A stretch of DNA of 64,000 nucleotides from Escherichia coli DSM 30083 = JCM 1649 = ATCC 11775 (GCF_003697165.2 NZ_CP033092.2:1674001-1738000), one strand, 5' to 3'. Counted from the stretch's first letter, positions 26,467 through 36,384 are shown. Notes: generated from the sequence alone by a model not told the origin. Translations and numbers: made by a program.

Positions 26467-27789
26467 TCAGAACAGCGTTAAACCAATGACGAAAATGACG
26501 CCGGAGAAGAGCAGGGCAGTGATGCAATAGCCCATGATGTCGCGGACACCGAGTCCGGCGATTGCCAGTGCTGGCAGCGCCCAGAACGGTTGTGCCATGT
26601 TCATCCATTGCTCGCCGTAGGCGATCGCCATTACCGATTTACCGAGATCAGCGCCCAGCGCCTGGGCTGCGGGCATCACGAACGGCCCCTGAATAACCCA
26701 GTGCCCGCCGCCAGACGGAACGGCGAAGTTAATCAGTGCAGAACTAAAAAAGGTCATGACCGGGAAGGTGTCTTTGTTCGCAACATTGATGAAGAATTCG
26801 GTAATGAGTCCGCCCAGACCGGAGTGCTCCATCATCAGTTGGATCCCCGCGTAGAAGGGGAATTGCACCAGAATACCGGCGGTACTGCGTGCTGCCGCGC
26901 TGATAGCACGCATATAAGCCATTGGCGTTTTATGTAGCAGCAGACCCGCAATCATAAACATCAGGTTGACGGTATTGATGGTGATGTTGAAGCCATGTTC
27001 GCTGAAGTACATCGCCAGGTAAGCGATACCGAGTGCGCCGATGATCAACGTCAGAATACGGCTTTCTTCCAGTCGCTCGGACGGTGGAGCATCTTTCGGT
27101 AGTTGCTTTTGAAAATCAGCCTCTTCCATGAGTAGTTTCGGATCGATACTCACCACGTCAGACGGTTTTGGCATCATCATGCGGGTGATAAATGGCATCA
27201 CCACAATCAACGCCACAGTGATGAAAATATTAAAACCACTGAACAGAGTATCGCCCACCGGGATCAGCCCGGCGATATGCTCAACCGGGTTGCCCGGTGT
27301 TGCAGCCAACAGAGGCATTGAGCCAGAGAAACCGCCACCCCAGGTGAGAAAACCAATGTAGGCGCAGGCAATGAGCAACGGATAATCAGAACCGGGTACT
27401 CGCCGGGCGACTTCACGGGCGAACATTGCACCGACAACCAAACCAAATCCCCAGTTGATGACACAAGCAACTGAACCGAAGAAAGTAACCAGCATGACGC
27501 CCTGTACGGGCGTCTTTGCGGCGGAGGCGGCAGTACGCAGCAAACTTTTCACCGGCGCGGAGCTGGCAAGGGCATGACCGGTAACGATGATAAGCGCCAT
27601 CTGCATACCAAACGCCAGCAAGTTCCAGAAACCGTCACCCCACATTTTCACCATGCTGATCGGCGTTTGTGGTGTTAACCAAAGCGCGATCACGAATGTT
27701 AGCAATGTCAGCAACATGGCAAAGATCAGTGGATCGGGAAGCCATCGGCTGACAAAACGCGTCATAAAACGCGATATGCGACCAATCAT
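26467..27789 (-). CDS. atoE: Short-chain fatty acid transporter AtoE
   Basis: A 440-residue polytopic inner-membrane protein of the short-chain fatty acid (acetoacetate/butyrate) transporter family, with many hydrophobic helices and conserved stretches such as INWGFGLVVGA and NFAVPSGGGHWVIQGPFV. It starts with ATG inside the last codons of atoA (4-bp overlap) and is part of atoDAEB. It presumably imports the substrates used by AtoDA. Confidence 0.97.
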   Translation of the reverse strand: MIGRISRFMTRFVSRWLPDPLIFAMLLTLLTFVIALWLTPQTPISMVKMWGDGFWNLLAFGMQMALIIVTGHALASSAPVKSLLRTAASAAKTPVQGVMLVTFFGSVACVINWGFGLVVGAMFAREVARRVPGSDYPLLIACAYIGFLTWGGGFSGSMPLLAATPGNPVEHIAGLIPVGDTLFSGFNIFITVALIVVMPFITRMMMPKPSDVVSIDPKLLMEEADFQKQLPKDAPPSERLEESRILTLIIGALGIAYLAMYFSEHGFNITINTVNLMFMIAGLLLHKTPMAYMRAISAAARSTAGILVQFPFYAGIQLMMEHSGLGGLITEFFINVANKDTFPVMTFFSSALINFAVPSGGGHWVIQGPFVMPAAQALGADLGKSVMAIAYGEQWMNMAQPFWALPALAIAGLGVRDIMGYCITALLFSGVIFVIGLTLF

Positions 27790-28436
27790 AAATCACCCCG
27801 TTGCGTATTCAGATCGGCAGCTACTTCAAACCGAGCTTCTGTTTTGGCACGCACGGTGGCTAAATCACACCCGTCGGCAATTTCGGTGAGCCACATTTTG
27901 CCGTCAATAAAACGAAAGACAGCCAGTTCAGTAACCAGCATATGCACCGCATGTTGCGCAGTGAGTGGCATGGTGCAGCGGCGCAAAATTTTTGCTGAAC
28001 CATCTTTGGCGCAATGTTCCATGGCGATGATCACTTTGCGCGACCCGGTCACCAGATCCATCGCGCCACCCATACCGGGCACCATTTTCCCAGGCACTAC
28101 CCAGTTCGCGAGGTTTGCTTCTTCGTCTACTTGCAAACCGCCGAGCACGCAGGCATCAATATGACCGCCACGGATTAGCGCAAATGACATGGCGCTATCA
28201 AACATGGCTGCGCCGGGTAAAATGCCGCACGGTTGTCCGCCAGCGTTCACCAGATCGGGATGCGCTGTTGTGACCGGGCCTAAACCGAGGAAGCCGTTTT
28301 CTGATTGCAGAGTGATATGAATACCCTCCGGTAAATAATTGGCGACCATTGTGGGTAAACCGATCCCTAAGTTAACGATGTCACCATCACGAAGCTCTTG
28401 CGCCACACGGCGCGCAATACGTTGTTTCGCATCCAT
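27786..28436 (-). CDS. atoA: Acetate CoA-transferase beta subunit AtoA
   Basis: The 216-residue beta subunit of the acetoacetyl/acetate CoA-transferase, which with AtoD moves CoA from acetyl-CoA to acetoacetate or short fatty acids. The catalytic glutamate is Glu46 in the LQSENGFLGLGP signature of class I CoA-transferases. GIGLPTMVANY precedes it. The start overlaps the atoD stop by one base. Confidence 0.97.
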   Translation of the reverse strand: MDAKQRIARRVAQELRDGDIVNLGIGLPTMVANYLPEGIHITLQSENGFLGLGPVTTAHPDLVNAGGQPCGILPGAAMFDSAMSFALIRGGHIDACVLGGLQVDEEANLANWVVPGKMVPGMGGAMDLVTGSRKVIIAMEHCAKDGSAKILRRCTMPLTAQHAVHMLVTELAVFRFIDGKMWLTEIADGCDLATVRAKTEARFEVAADLNTQRGDL

Positions 28437-29098
28437 TATTTGCTCTCCTGTGAAACGATGATGTGGTCGATAACGGCACCAGGGGTGACAATATGGTCAG
28501 GTTGCAGCTCGCCGGTTTCGACCAGTTCATCCGGCTCTACCAGCGTGATATCAGCCGCAAGGGCTATCAGGGGGTTAAAGTTGCGGGCGCTAAGGTGATA
28601 GGTCAGGTTGCCAAGTGTGTCGCAACGATGAGCGCGAATTAGCGCCAGGTCGGCGCGCAGCGGGCGTTCGAGCAGCCAGGTTTTACCGTCGAGTGTCAGT
28701 GTCTGTTTGCCTTCCTCTACGACGCTGCCGACACCAGTTGGGGTGAGAAAACCACCAAGTCCAGCTCCGCCACAGCGAATTTGCTCGATTAGCGTACCTT
28801 GCGGCACCAGAACGACGTCCATCTCACCAGATATCATGCGCCGACCTGTTTCCGGGTTGGTGCCGATATGTGAAGCAATCACTTTGCGGACTCGACCATT
28901 GACGATGAGCGGACCGATGCCGGTATCAACAAACGCGGTATCATTGGCTATCAATGTCAGGTCGCGAACACCAGATTCCAGTAATGCTTCAACCAGGCGG
29001 GATGGAGTGCCAATCCCCATAAATCCGCCCACCATGATGGTCATGCCGTCACGAAAGAAGCCGGTGGCGTCTTGTAATGTCATCAATTTTGTTTTCAT
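28436..29098 (-). CDS. atoD: Acetate CoA-transferase alpha subunit AtoD
   Basis: The 220-residue alpha subunit, first gene of atoDAEB. It carries the CoA-transferase signature DGMTIMVGGFMGIGTPSRLVEAL near the N-terminus. It is preceded by a GGGA ribosome site and a sigma-54 promoter about 50 bp upstream. The subunit completes the heterotetramer with AtoA. Confidence 0.97.
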   Translation of the reverse strand: MKTKLMTLQDATGFFRDGMTIMVGGFMGIGTPSRLVEALLESGVRDLTLIANDTAFVDTGIGPLIVNGRVRKVIASHIGTNPETGRRMISGEMDVVLVPQGTLIEQIRCGGAGLGGFLTPTGVGSVVEEGKQTLTLDGKTWLLERPLRADLALIRAHRCDTLGNLTYHLSARNFNPLIALAADITLVEPDELVETGELQPDHIVTPGAVIDHIIVSQESK

Positions 29099-29144
29099 TT
29101 TTTATCCCTCTTGCATACACCGTTGTGGGTACAGTCAGGGAATA

Positions 29145-29159
29145 GCAAGGGGAGTGCCA
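29145..29159 (-). promoter_or_regulatory. Sigma-54 promoter of atoDAEB
   Basis: On the minus strand the sequence TGGCACTCCCCTTGC has the exact -24 (TGGCAC) and -12 (TTGC) elements with 5-bp spacing, 46 bp upstream of the atoD ATG. This requires RpoN and an AAA+ activator, which is AtoC, encoded next door. Confidence 0.9.
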
Positions 29160-29241
29160 GAATGAGATTATTGAATGTTGTTATTTAACTAATTGAATAG
29201 AAAAGGATAAATTAGATGGGGATTCATAAGGAGAATGAGCG

Positions 29242-29282
29242 GCTATGCAGAAAATTGCGCACTGTGCAAATTTCTGCATAGC
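29242..29282. promoter_or_regulatory. AtoC-binding palindrome
   Basis: A near-perfect inverted repeat of two 20-base arms. The outer 12 bases, GCTATGCAGAAA (29242-29253) and TTTCTGCATAGC (29271-29282), are exact complements. It lies roughly 90-130 bp upstream of the sigma-54 promoter, the usual distance for an enhancer, and matches the AtoC operator known in E. coli. Its right edge is 12 bp from the atoC stop. Confidence 0.88.
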
Positions 29283-29293
29283 AAGTTTTGGCG

Positions 29294-30679
29294 TTATACA
29301 TCCGCCGGATCGATACCGTATTCCTGGAGTTTATACATCAATGCACGGCGACTGATGCCCAGCATTAAAGCAGTGCGGGTTCGGTTTCCTTCTTGTTGTT
29401 CCAGCACTTCCATAATGATGCGTTTTTCGACGCGTTTAATTTCCTCTTTTAAATTACGCTCACCGACAGGGGCTGTTTTTGCTTCACCAGCATTACAGAC
29501 TGGCTGACGAATCTGCGGCGGAAGATCCTCAGAAAAAATGATCGGGCCTGAATTCATCACGACGGCGCGTTCAATAACGTTGGAAAGCTCTCGAATATTT
29601 CCCGGCCATGACCAGGCGGTAAGCAGTGACATTGCCATCGGATCGATGTCGATAATATCGCGCTGATTCTCACTACTGAATTTTTGCAAAAAGTGATTAG
29701 CTAACAGGGAAATATCTTCCCGGCGATCGCGCAGAGGCGGCAGTATTAAATGAATAACGTTAAGGCGATAAAAGAGATCTTCACGGAAGGTGCCTTCTTT
29801 CACCATTGCCTGCAAGTCGCGGTTGGTGGCAGCAATGATGCGGATATCAACTTTTATGGTCTGATGGCCGCCAATCCGTTCAAATTCCCGTTCCTGCAGA
29901 ATGCGTAGTAATTTGGCTTGCAGTACCAGCGGCATTTCGCCAATTTCGTCGAGGAGCAAAGTACCTTCGTTGGCACGTTCAAATAATCCCTGACGCAAGG
30001 TTTGTGCACCAGTAAATGCACCTTTTTCATGACCAAACAGTTCACTTTCGAGCAACGATTCCGGCAGCGCCGCGCAGTTGACTTTAATGAACGGCCCCTT
30101 TGCCCGCCGCGAATTGTAGTGAATCGCTCTGGCAATCAACTCTTTCCCGGTGCCGCTTTCACCGCTAATCAAGACGCTGGCCTGAGAAAGGGCAATTTTG
30201 GCGGTGTCTTTGCAGATGTCCATCATCGCCGGGCTGTTGGTGAGAATGTGCCCCCATTGCCAGCTGGTGCTCAGTGCCTGGTGCAGATGACGGATCTCTT
30301 TTTTCATTGACTGGAGTTGTAAAGCGCGCTGAACGATTAAATTCAACTCATCGAGATCAAACGGTTTGATAACATAGTCGAAGGCTCCGCAGCGTAGTGC
30401 TTCGACGGCGGTTTCCACTTCAGCATAGGCCGTCATCAGAATAACGGGTGTCCGGGTCTCATGGCTGCGCATCTCCTTTAGTGCCTTGATGCCGTCCATC
30501 TCTGGCATGCGGATATCCATCAACACCACGTCAGGGTGAATATCGGCAAACAGGTGTAATGCTGTGCGCCCGTTGTTCGCACAATGTGTTTCGAATCCTT
30601 GTAGTGCAAAAGCGGTGCTCAGCATACGGCGAACATTATCTTCATCATCCACAATAAGGATGCGATTAATAGCAGTCAT
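29294..30679 (-). CDS. atoC: Sigma-54-dependent response regulator AtoC
   Basis: A 461-residue NtrC-family regulator. The receiver domain (1-120) has phospho-acceptor Asp55 (VVLMDIRMPE). The AAA+ domain contains Walker A GESGTGKE, the sigma-54-contact GAFTGA loop and the EIGEMPLVLQAKLLR region. A C-terminal Fis-type helix-turn-helix is NRTRTALMLGISRRALMYKL. It activates atoDAEB in response to acetoacetate through AtoS. Its start overlaps the atoS stop by 4 bp. Confidence 0.98.
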   Translation of the reverse strand: MTAINRILIVDDEDNVRRMLSTAFALQGFETHCANNGRTALHLFADIHPDVVLMDIRMPEMDGIKALKEMRSHETRTPVILMTAYAEVETAVEALRCGAFDYVIKPFDLDELNLIVQRALQLQSMKKEIRHLHQALSTSWQWGHILTNSPAMMDICKDTAKIALSQASVLISGESGTGKELIARAIHYNSRRAKGPFIKVNCAALPESLLESELFGHEKGAFTGAQTLRQGLFERANEGTLLLDEIGEMPLVLQAKLLRILQEREFERIGGHQTIKVDIRIIAATNRDLQAMVKEGTFREDLFYRLNVIHLILPPLRDRREDISLLANHFLQKFSSENQRDIIDIDPMAMSLLTAWSWPGNIRELSNVIERAVVMNSGPIIFSEDLPPQIRQPVCNAGEAKTAPVGERNLKEEIKRVEKRIIMEVLEQQEGNRTRTALMLGISRRALMYKLQEYGIDPADV

Positions 30680-32502
30680 ACAGTCTGATTTCCCTGCGGG
30701 TTGATCGGTAAAATAAGCGTGAAGGTTGCGCCGTAGCCCGGCAAACTGGCGACGCGAATATCACCCTGATGGGCATTAATGATGCGTTGACTTAACGCCA
30801 GACCAAGCCCGGTTCCTGAGGCTTTGGTAGTGAAAAAGGGATCGAAGATCTTTTTTTGCAGCGAGAGATCAATGCCACTGCCGTTGTCCTCTATCGAAAT
30901 GGCCTGTTGCGAGTCGCTATACTGCCAGGTTCGAATGCGAATTTTCCCTCGTGCACTGATAGCCTGGACGGCATTGATCAGGATATTCAGTAGTACCTGT
31001 TTGAGCAGTTCACGATCGGCGTTAATCGGGCTTAATTCATTATCCAGTTCGCTTATGAAGTCGACCCGCGCTTGTACGCCGGCGGTTTGTACCAGTACCA
31101 GAGTTTCTTCAACCAATGCATTGAGGCTGACTTGTTGCCATTGACTGTGGCGTGGACGTGAAAATTCGAGCAATTGCTGAATAACTTTGTTAATTGAATC
31201 GATTTCTTTGAGTACTACGGACAGATATTCCTGATGTATTGGGTCACGGGTTTGTTGGCGCAAGATCTGTACATAACCACGAATAGCTGTTAGCGGATTA
31301 CGTACTTCATGCGCCACGCCAGCCATCAGCTCACCCAGTGTGGCGAGGCGTTCTGCTTGCGCCATGCGGCGCTGGGTTTCTTTGCGGGCAGTTAAATCAG
31401 AGAAAATCACCAAAGCACCTATCATTTCACCGTGCGTGTTATGAATACGACTGGTCGTGACACTGAGTTCAATGGTGCGGTCACGGCCTGGAAAACTGAT
31501 CTCCAGTGCTACATGTTCGGTGCCATGTTCCAGCGTATCCAGTACTGGACTGTAGAACTGAGTATTGTCGAACAACATGGAGTAAGGCTGCCCTACCAGT
31601 TCATGACGTTGATAGCCAGTGATGACTTCTGCTGCTGGGTTCATGGTGGTTACATCACCCTGGCGGTCAATGGCAATGACGCCATCGGCAGCGTTTTCAA
31701 TAATCAGATCGTTAAGTGTTCGCGTTTCACGCAGTGCCTGGGCGAGGTTGTTAACACTCTGACTGATTTGCCCCATTTCACCGGGCAATTGTGGTAATCG
31801 AGTGGGAATATTTTGAGCCAGAGTCGAGAGGCCATCGGTGATGATATCTATATTGGCGCTCAGGCGACGGGAGAAAAGGACAATCAACAGCAGGCTTATC
31901 AGCAAACCGGCGGTGAGCACAATGATAATCCTCACATCCATTTTCCAGGCCTGGCGGCGAATATCTTCGGTTAATTCATTGGCCCAGATATAGCCGAGGA
32001 TTTCACCATTACGCTCAATGGGAATCATTGAATTCAAAATATCGCCGCGCACCTGCCTGCCTGAATAAACCAAAGGGGTATTTGTACGCATGACTTCGCG
32101 ACCAGGGTGATCTGCGGCAATGGTAACGCCCACATTATTCTGATATAGCGCTGAAGGCGCGTAGGTGATTATCGCATCCAGCGTTTTGTTGTAATAACCA
32201 GCGCCGATGCCAGGGAAGGCGTGAGTGATATTTTCGGTAATGGGGGCAAGTTCTGCATTTAATGCGCGGATACGCTCCTCACGCGGTAAGTCGATGTAGA
32301 GATCGTAGCGATTGCCTAGCGCCTGATTAAGCAGGTTGACCACGGCAGAAAGTTTTTTCTCTTTTTCAGATAAGACTGCTGAACGTCCTTCCGTTTCTAC
32401 GATATAACCAATAGTAAGCGTTGGGACAATGACCATCAGGATTGCCATCAGGATCATTTGATTGCGTAAGCGGCGTGGATAAATCCACTTCATATAATGC
32501 AT
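30676..32502 (-). CDS. atoS: Sensor histidine kinase AtoS
   Basis: A 608-residue inner-membrane sensor kinase. Two membrane segments (about residues 15-35 and 183-205) flank a periplasmic sensing domain, followed by HAMP, a PAS domain (LIIENAADGVIAID), the H-box VAHEVRNPLTAIRGY, and the ATPase motifs LLNILINAVQA, EDNGSGI and GTGLGLALS. It phosphorylates AtoC when acetoacetate is present. I chose the ATG at 32502, which gives the K-12 length. A GTG four codons upstream (32514) is also possible, with GGAC before it. Confidence 0.96.
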   Translation of the reverse strand: MHYMKWIYPRRLRNQMILMAILMVIVPTLTIGYIVETEGRSAVLSEKEKKLSAVVNLLNQALGNRYDLYIDLPREERIRALNAELAPITENITHAFPGIGAGYYNKTLDAIITYAPSALYQNNVGVTIAADHPGREVMRTNTPLVYSGRQVRGDILNSMIPIERNGEILGYIWANELTEDIRRQAWKMDVRIIIVLTAGLLISLLLIVLFSRRLSANIDIITDGLSTLAQNIPTRLPQLPGEMGQISQSVNNLAQALRETRTLNDLIIENAADGVIAIDRQGDVTTMNPAAEVITGYQRHELVGQPYSMLFDNTQFYSPVLDTLEHGTEHVALEISFPGRDRTIELSVTTSRIHNTHGEMIGALVIFSDLTARKETQRRMAQAERLATLGELMAGVAHEVRNPLTAIRGYVQILRQQTRDPIHQEYLSVVLKEIDSINKVIQQLLEFSRPRHSQWQQVSLNALVEETLVLVQTAGVQARVDFISELDNELSPINADRELLKQVLLNILINAVQAISARGKIRIRTWQYSDSQQAISIEDNGSGIDLSLQKKIFDPFFTTKASGTGLGLALSQRIINAHQGDIRVASLPGYGATFTLILPINPQGNQTV

Positions 32503-32668
32503 GCTGAAATCCACTAGTCTTGTCCGGTATATGACGATTATCAGAGGTTAAGGTGATGATTTCTCGGCGGTGTATCATATTCCAGAGAAGAGAGAACATT
32601 GCGGTAACACGCTTTTACCGCTACCTTAACCACACTCCATCGGTCACCTGAGGCGGAGCTTCGCCCCT

Positions 32669-35518
32669 TTGAAATACCTTGCTTCTTTTCGTACAACCCT
32701 GAAAGCCTCGCGCTACATGTTCAGAGCATTGGCGTTAGTGCTCTGGCTGTTGATTGCTTTTTCATCCGTTTTTTACATCGTTAATGCGTTACATCAGCGA
32801 GAATCGGAAATTCGTCAGGAATTTAATCTGAGTTCCGATCAGGCTCAGCGCTTTATTCAACGCACCTCTGATGTGATGAAAGAGCTGAAGTACATAGCTG
32901 AAAATCGCTTATCGGCAGAAAACGGTGTGCTTTCCCCGCGTGGACGAGAAACGCAGACGGATGTGCCTGCGTTTGAACCGCTGTTTGCTGACTCTGATTG
33001 TTCCGCAATGAGTAACACCTGGCGAGGTTCTCTGGAGTCATTGGCGTGGTTTATGCGCTACTGGCGCGATAATTTTTCTGCGGCTTACGATCTAAACCGG
33101 GTATTTTTAATCGGCAGCGATAACCTCTGCATGGCTAATTTCGGTCTGCGTGATATGCCAGTGGAACGCGATACCGCGTTAAAAGCTTTGCATGAACGCA
33201 TTAATAAATATCGAAATGCACCACAAGATGATAGTGGCAGTAACCTCTACTGGATCAGCGAAGGTCCGCGCCCTGGCGTCGGGTATTTTTACGCCTTGAC
33301 GCCAGTTTATCTGGCGAATCGGTTGCAGGCGCTTTTGGGTATCGAGCAAACCATCCGGATGGAGAACTTTTTCTTACCTGGTACGTTGCCGATGGGGGTT
33401 ACCATTCTTGATGAAAATGGTCATACCCTGATTTCGCTTACCGGACCAGAAAGCAAAATTAAGGGCGATCCTCGCTGGATGCAGGAACGCTCCTGGTTTG
33501 GCTATACGGAAGGGTTCCGCGAACTGGTGCTGAAGAAAAATCTGCCACCCTCATCGCTAAGCATCGTTTATTCAGTGCCAGTTGATAAGGTGCTGGAACG
33601 CATTCGCATGTTGATCCTTAACGCAATTTTGCTGAATGTGCTTGCCGGAGCTGCATTGTTTACTCTCGCGCGGATGTACGAGCGGCGTATTTTCATTCCG
33701 GCGGAAAGCGACGCCCTGCGACTGGAAGAACATGAGCAGTTTAATCGCAAGATTGTCGCCTCCGCGCCAGTGGGTATCTGCATTTTGCGTACCGCTGATG
33801 GCGTCAATATTTTAAGTAACGAACTGGCGCATACCTATCTCAATATGCTTACGCATGAGGACCGCCAACGGCTGACACAAATTATCTGTGGGCAGCAGGT
33901 CAATTTTGTTGATGTCCTGACCAGCAACAATACTAATCTGCAAATCAGCTTCGTCCATTCGCGCTATCGTAATGAAAACGTGGCCATTTGTGTGCTGGTG
34001 GATGTTTCTTCGCGCGTGAAGATGGAAGAGTCGTTGCAGGAGATGGCACAAGCAGCGGAACAGGCGAGCCAGTCAAAATCGATGTTCCTGGCCACCGTCA
34101 GTCATGAGCTGCGAACGCCGCTGTATGGCATTATCGGTAACCTGGATCTGTTGCAAACCAAAGAGTTACCGAAAGGCGTCGATCGTCTGGTGACGGCAAT
34201 GAACAACTCTTCCAGCCTGTTGTTGAAAATTATCAGCGATATTCTCGATTTCTCGAAAATTGAATCAGAACAGTTGAAGATCGAACCGCGTGAGTTTTCA
34301 CCGCGTGAAGTGATGAACCACATCACCGCCAACTATTTACCGCTGGTGGTACGCAAGCAGTTAGGCTTGTACTGCTTTATTGAACCGGATGTGCCAGTGG
34401 CCTTAAATGGCGACCCGATGCGTTTACAGCAGGTCATCTCCAACCTGTTGAGTAACGCCATAAAATTCACCGATACCGGCTGTATAGTTTTGCATGTTCG
34501 CGCTGATGGCGATTATCTCTCTATCCGTGTTCGCGATACCGGCGTGGGGATACCGGCGAAAGAAGTGGTGCGTTTGTTTGATCCCTTCTTCCAGGTCGGA
34601 ACGGGCGTACAGCGTAACTTCCAGGGGACTGGTCTGGGTCTGGCGATTTGTGAAAAACTGATCAGCATGATGGACGGCGACATCTCGGTAGATTCAGAAC
34701 CGGGAATGGGCAGCCAGTTTACCGTGCGTATTCCGTTATACGGCGCTCAGTACCCGCAGAAAAAAGGTGTGGAAGGGTTGAGTGGTAAACGCTGCTGGCT
34801 GGCGGTCCGCAATGCGTCGCTCTGTCAGTTCCTGGAAACCAGTTTGCAGCGCAGCGGCATCGTCGTTACAACATACGAAGGGCAGGAACCGACTCCCGAA
34901 GATGTGTTAATTACTGACGAGGTAGTGAACAAAAAATGGCAGGGCAGAGCGGTAGTGACCTTCTGTCGTCGCCATATTGGTATTCCGCTGGAGAAAGCGC
35001 CAGGGGAGTGGGTACACAGTGTGGCTGCTCCGCATGAGCTACCGGCATTGTTGGCGCGTATTTATTTGATCGAGATGGAGAGCGACGATCCTGCTAACGC
35101 TCTGCCGTCGACGGACAAAGCGGTCAGCGATAATGACGATATGATGATTCTGGTCGTAGATGATCATCCGATTAACCGGAGTCTGCTGGCAGATCAGTTG
35201 GGATCGTTGGGCTATCAATGTAAAACCGCGAATGATGGCGTCGATGCGCTTAATGTACTTAACAAGAATCATATTGATATCGTGCTTAGCGACGTCAATA
35301 TGCCAAATATGGATGGTTACCGCTTGACGCAACGCATTCGTCAGTTGGGACTGACGTTGCCGGTAATCGGAGTAACTGCTAATGCGTTGGCTGAAGAGAA
35401 GCAGCGGTGTCTGGAGTCCGGTATGGACAGTTGCCTGTCGAAGCCGGTAACGCTGGATGTGATAAAACAGACGCTGACGGTATATGCCGAGAGGGTCAGG
35501 AAATCGCGGGAATCGTAG
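32669..35518 (+). CDS. rcsC: Hybrid sensor kinase RcsC of the Rcs phosphorelay
   Basis: A 949-residue hybrid kinase with a TTG start preceded by AGGCGGAG, which gives the established full-length protein. Two membrane helices (about 20-41 and 313-335) bound a periplasmic domain. The H-box SHELRTPLYG, ATPase motifs (NLLSNAIKF, DTGVGI, GTGLGLA), an ABL-type linker and the C-terminal receiver (LVVDDHPINRS...LSDVNMPNMDG) are present. Signals from RcsF/IgaA pass from RcsC to RcsD to RcsB to control capsule, motility and envelope-stress genes. One receiver residue, Ser in PINRSLL, is Arg in the K-12 protein as I recall it. It is convergent with rcsDB. Confidence 0.97.
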   Translation: MKYLASFRTTLKASRYMFRALALVLWLLIAFSSVFYIVNALHQRESEIRQEFNLSSDQAQRFIQRTSDVMKELKYIAENRLSAENGVLSPRGRETQTDVPAFEPLFADSDCSAMSNTWRGSLESLAWFMRYWRDNFSAAYDLNRVFLIGSDNLCMANFGLRDMPVERDTALKALHERINKYRNAPQDDSGSNLYWISEGPRPGVGYFYALTPVYLANRLQALLGIEQTIRMENFFLPGTLPMGVTILDENGHTLISLTGPESKIKGDPRWMQERSWFGYTEGFRELVLKKNLPPSSLSIVYSVPVDKVLERIRMLILNAILLNVLAGAALFTLARMYERRIFIPAESDALRLEEHEQFNRKIVASAPVGICILRTADGVNILSNELAHTYLNMLTHEDRQRLTQIICGQQVNFVDVLTSNNTNLQISFVHSRYRNENVAICVLVDVSSRVKMEESLQEMAQAAEQASQSKSMFLATVSHELRTPLYGIIGNLDLLQTKELPKGVDRLVTAMNNSSSLLLKIISDILDFSKIESEQLKIEPREFSPREVMNHITANYLPLVVRKQLGLYCFIEPDVPVALNGDPMRLQQVISNLLSNAIKFTDTGCIVLHVRADGDYLSIRVRDTGVGIPAKEVVRLFDPFFQVGTGVQRNFQGTGLGLAICEKLISMMDGDISVDSEPGMGSQFTVRIPLYGAQYPQKKGVEGLSGKRCWLAVRNASLCQFLETSLQRSGIVVTTYEGQEPTPEDVLITDEVVNKKWQGRAVVTFCRRHIGIPLEKAPGEWVHSVAAPHELPALLARIYLIEMESDDPANALPSTDKAVSDNDDMMILVVDDHPINRSLLADQLGSLGYQCKTANDGVDALNVLNKNHIDIVLSDVNMPNMDGYRLTQRIRQLGLTLPVIGVTANALAEEKQRCLESGMDSCLSKPVTLDVIKQTLTVYAERVRKSRES

Positions 35519-35712
35519 GACGGATAAGGCGTTTACGCCGCATCTGGCATTCAGTGCAAATGCCAGATGCGACGCTGACGCGTCTTATCTGGCCTACTTT
35601 AATGTAATCTGTTGAAATAATGGGAATCGTAGGACGGATAAGGCGTTTACGCCGCATCCGGCAATCCGTGCAAATGCCAGATAAGACACTAACGCGTCTT
35701 ATCTGGCCTACA
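35519..35712. repeat. Two tandem, near-identical BIMEs between rcsC and rcsB
   Basis: Two copies of an approximately 80-bp REP pair occur in direct orientation (about 35516-35597 and 35630-35711), separated by 32 bp. Both share CGTAGGACGGATAAGGCG...GCAAATGCCAGAT...CGTCTTATCTGGCCTAC. They fill the whole convergent gap, and no other terminator is visible. The duplication looks recent because the copies differ at only a few positions. Confidence 0.9.
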
Positions 35713-35717
35713 GGTGA

Positions 35718-36368
35718 TTAGTCTTTATCTGCCGGACTTAACGTCACAGAAGAGAGATAATTCAGCAGAGCAATATCGTTCTCGACACCCAGCTTCATCA
35801 TCGCAGATTTCTTCTGGCTACTGATGGTTTTAATACTGCGGTTCAGCTTTTTAGCGATCTCGGTCACCAGGAAGCCTTCCGCAAACAGGCGCAGAACTTC
35901 ACTCTCTTTTGGCGAGAGACGCTTGTCACCATAACCACCAGCACTGATTTTTTCCAACAGGCGAGAAACGCTTTCCGGGGTAAATTTCTTCCCTTTCTGC
36001 AGCGCGGCGAGAGCTTTCGGCAGATCGGTCGGTGCACCTTGTTTCAGCACGATCCCTTCGATATCCAGATCCAATACCGCACTAAGAATCGCCGGGTTGT
36101 TGTTCATGGTCAGAACAATGATCGACAGGCTTGGGAAATGGCGCTTGATGTACTTGATTAAGGTAATGCCATCGCCGTACTTATCGCCAGGCATGGAGAG
36201 ATCGGTAATCAACACATGTGCATCCAGTTTCGGCAAGTTGTTGATCAGTGCTGTAGAGTCTTCAAATTCGCCGACAACATTCACCCACTCAATTTGCTCA
36301 AGTGATTTGCGAATACCGAACAAGACTATCGGATGGTCATCGGCAATAATTACGTTCATATTGTTCAT
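35718..36368 (-). CDS. rcsB: Response regulator RcsB
   Basis: A 216-residue NarL/FixJ-type regulator. The receiver has NVIIADDHPIVLFGIRKSL and the phospho-acceptor in LITDLSMPGDKYGDG (Asp56). The C-terminal LuxR-type helix-turn-helix is RLSPKESEVLRLFAEGFLVT. It acts as a homodimer or with RcsA, BglJ, GadE and others. The frame is open 15 codons further upstream, inside rcsD, but MNNMNVIIADDH is the family start, 16 bp after the rcsD stop. Confidence 0.98.
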   Translation of the reverse strand: MNNMNVIIADDHPIVLFGIRKSLEQIEWVNVVGEFEDSTALINNLPKLDAHVLITDLSMPGDKYGDGITLIKYIKRHFPSLSIIVLTMNNNPAILSAVLDLDIEGIVLKQGAPTDLPKALAALQKGKKFTPESVSRLLEKISAGGYGDKRLSPKESEVLRLFAEGFLVTEIAKKLNRSIKTISSQKKSAMMKLGVENDIALLNYLSSVTLSPADKD

Positions 36369-36384
36369 GTAATAGGCTACCTTG

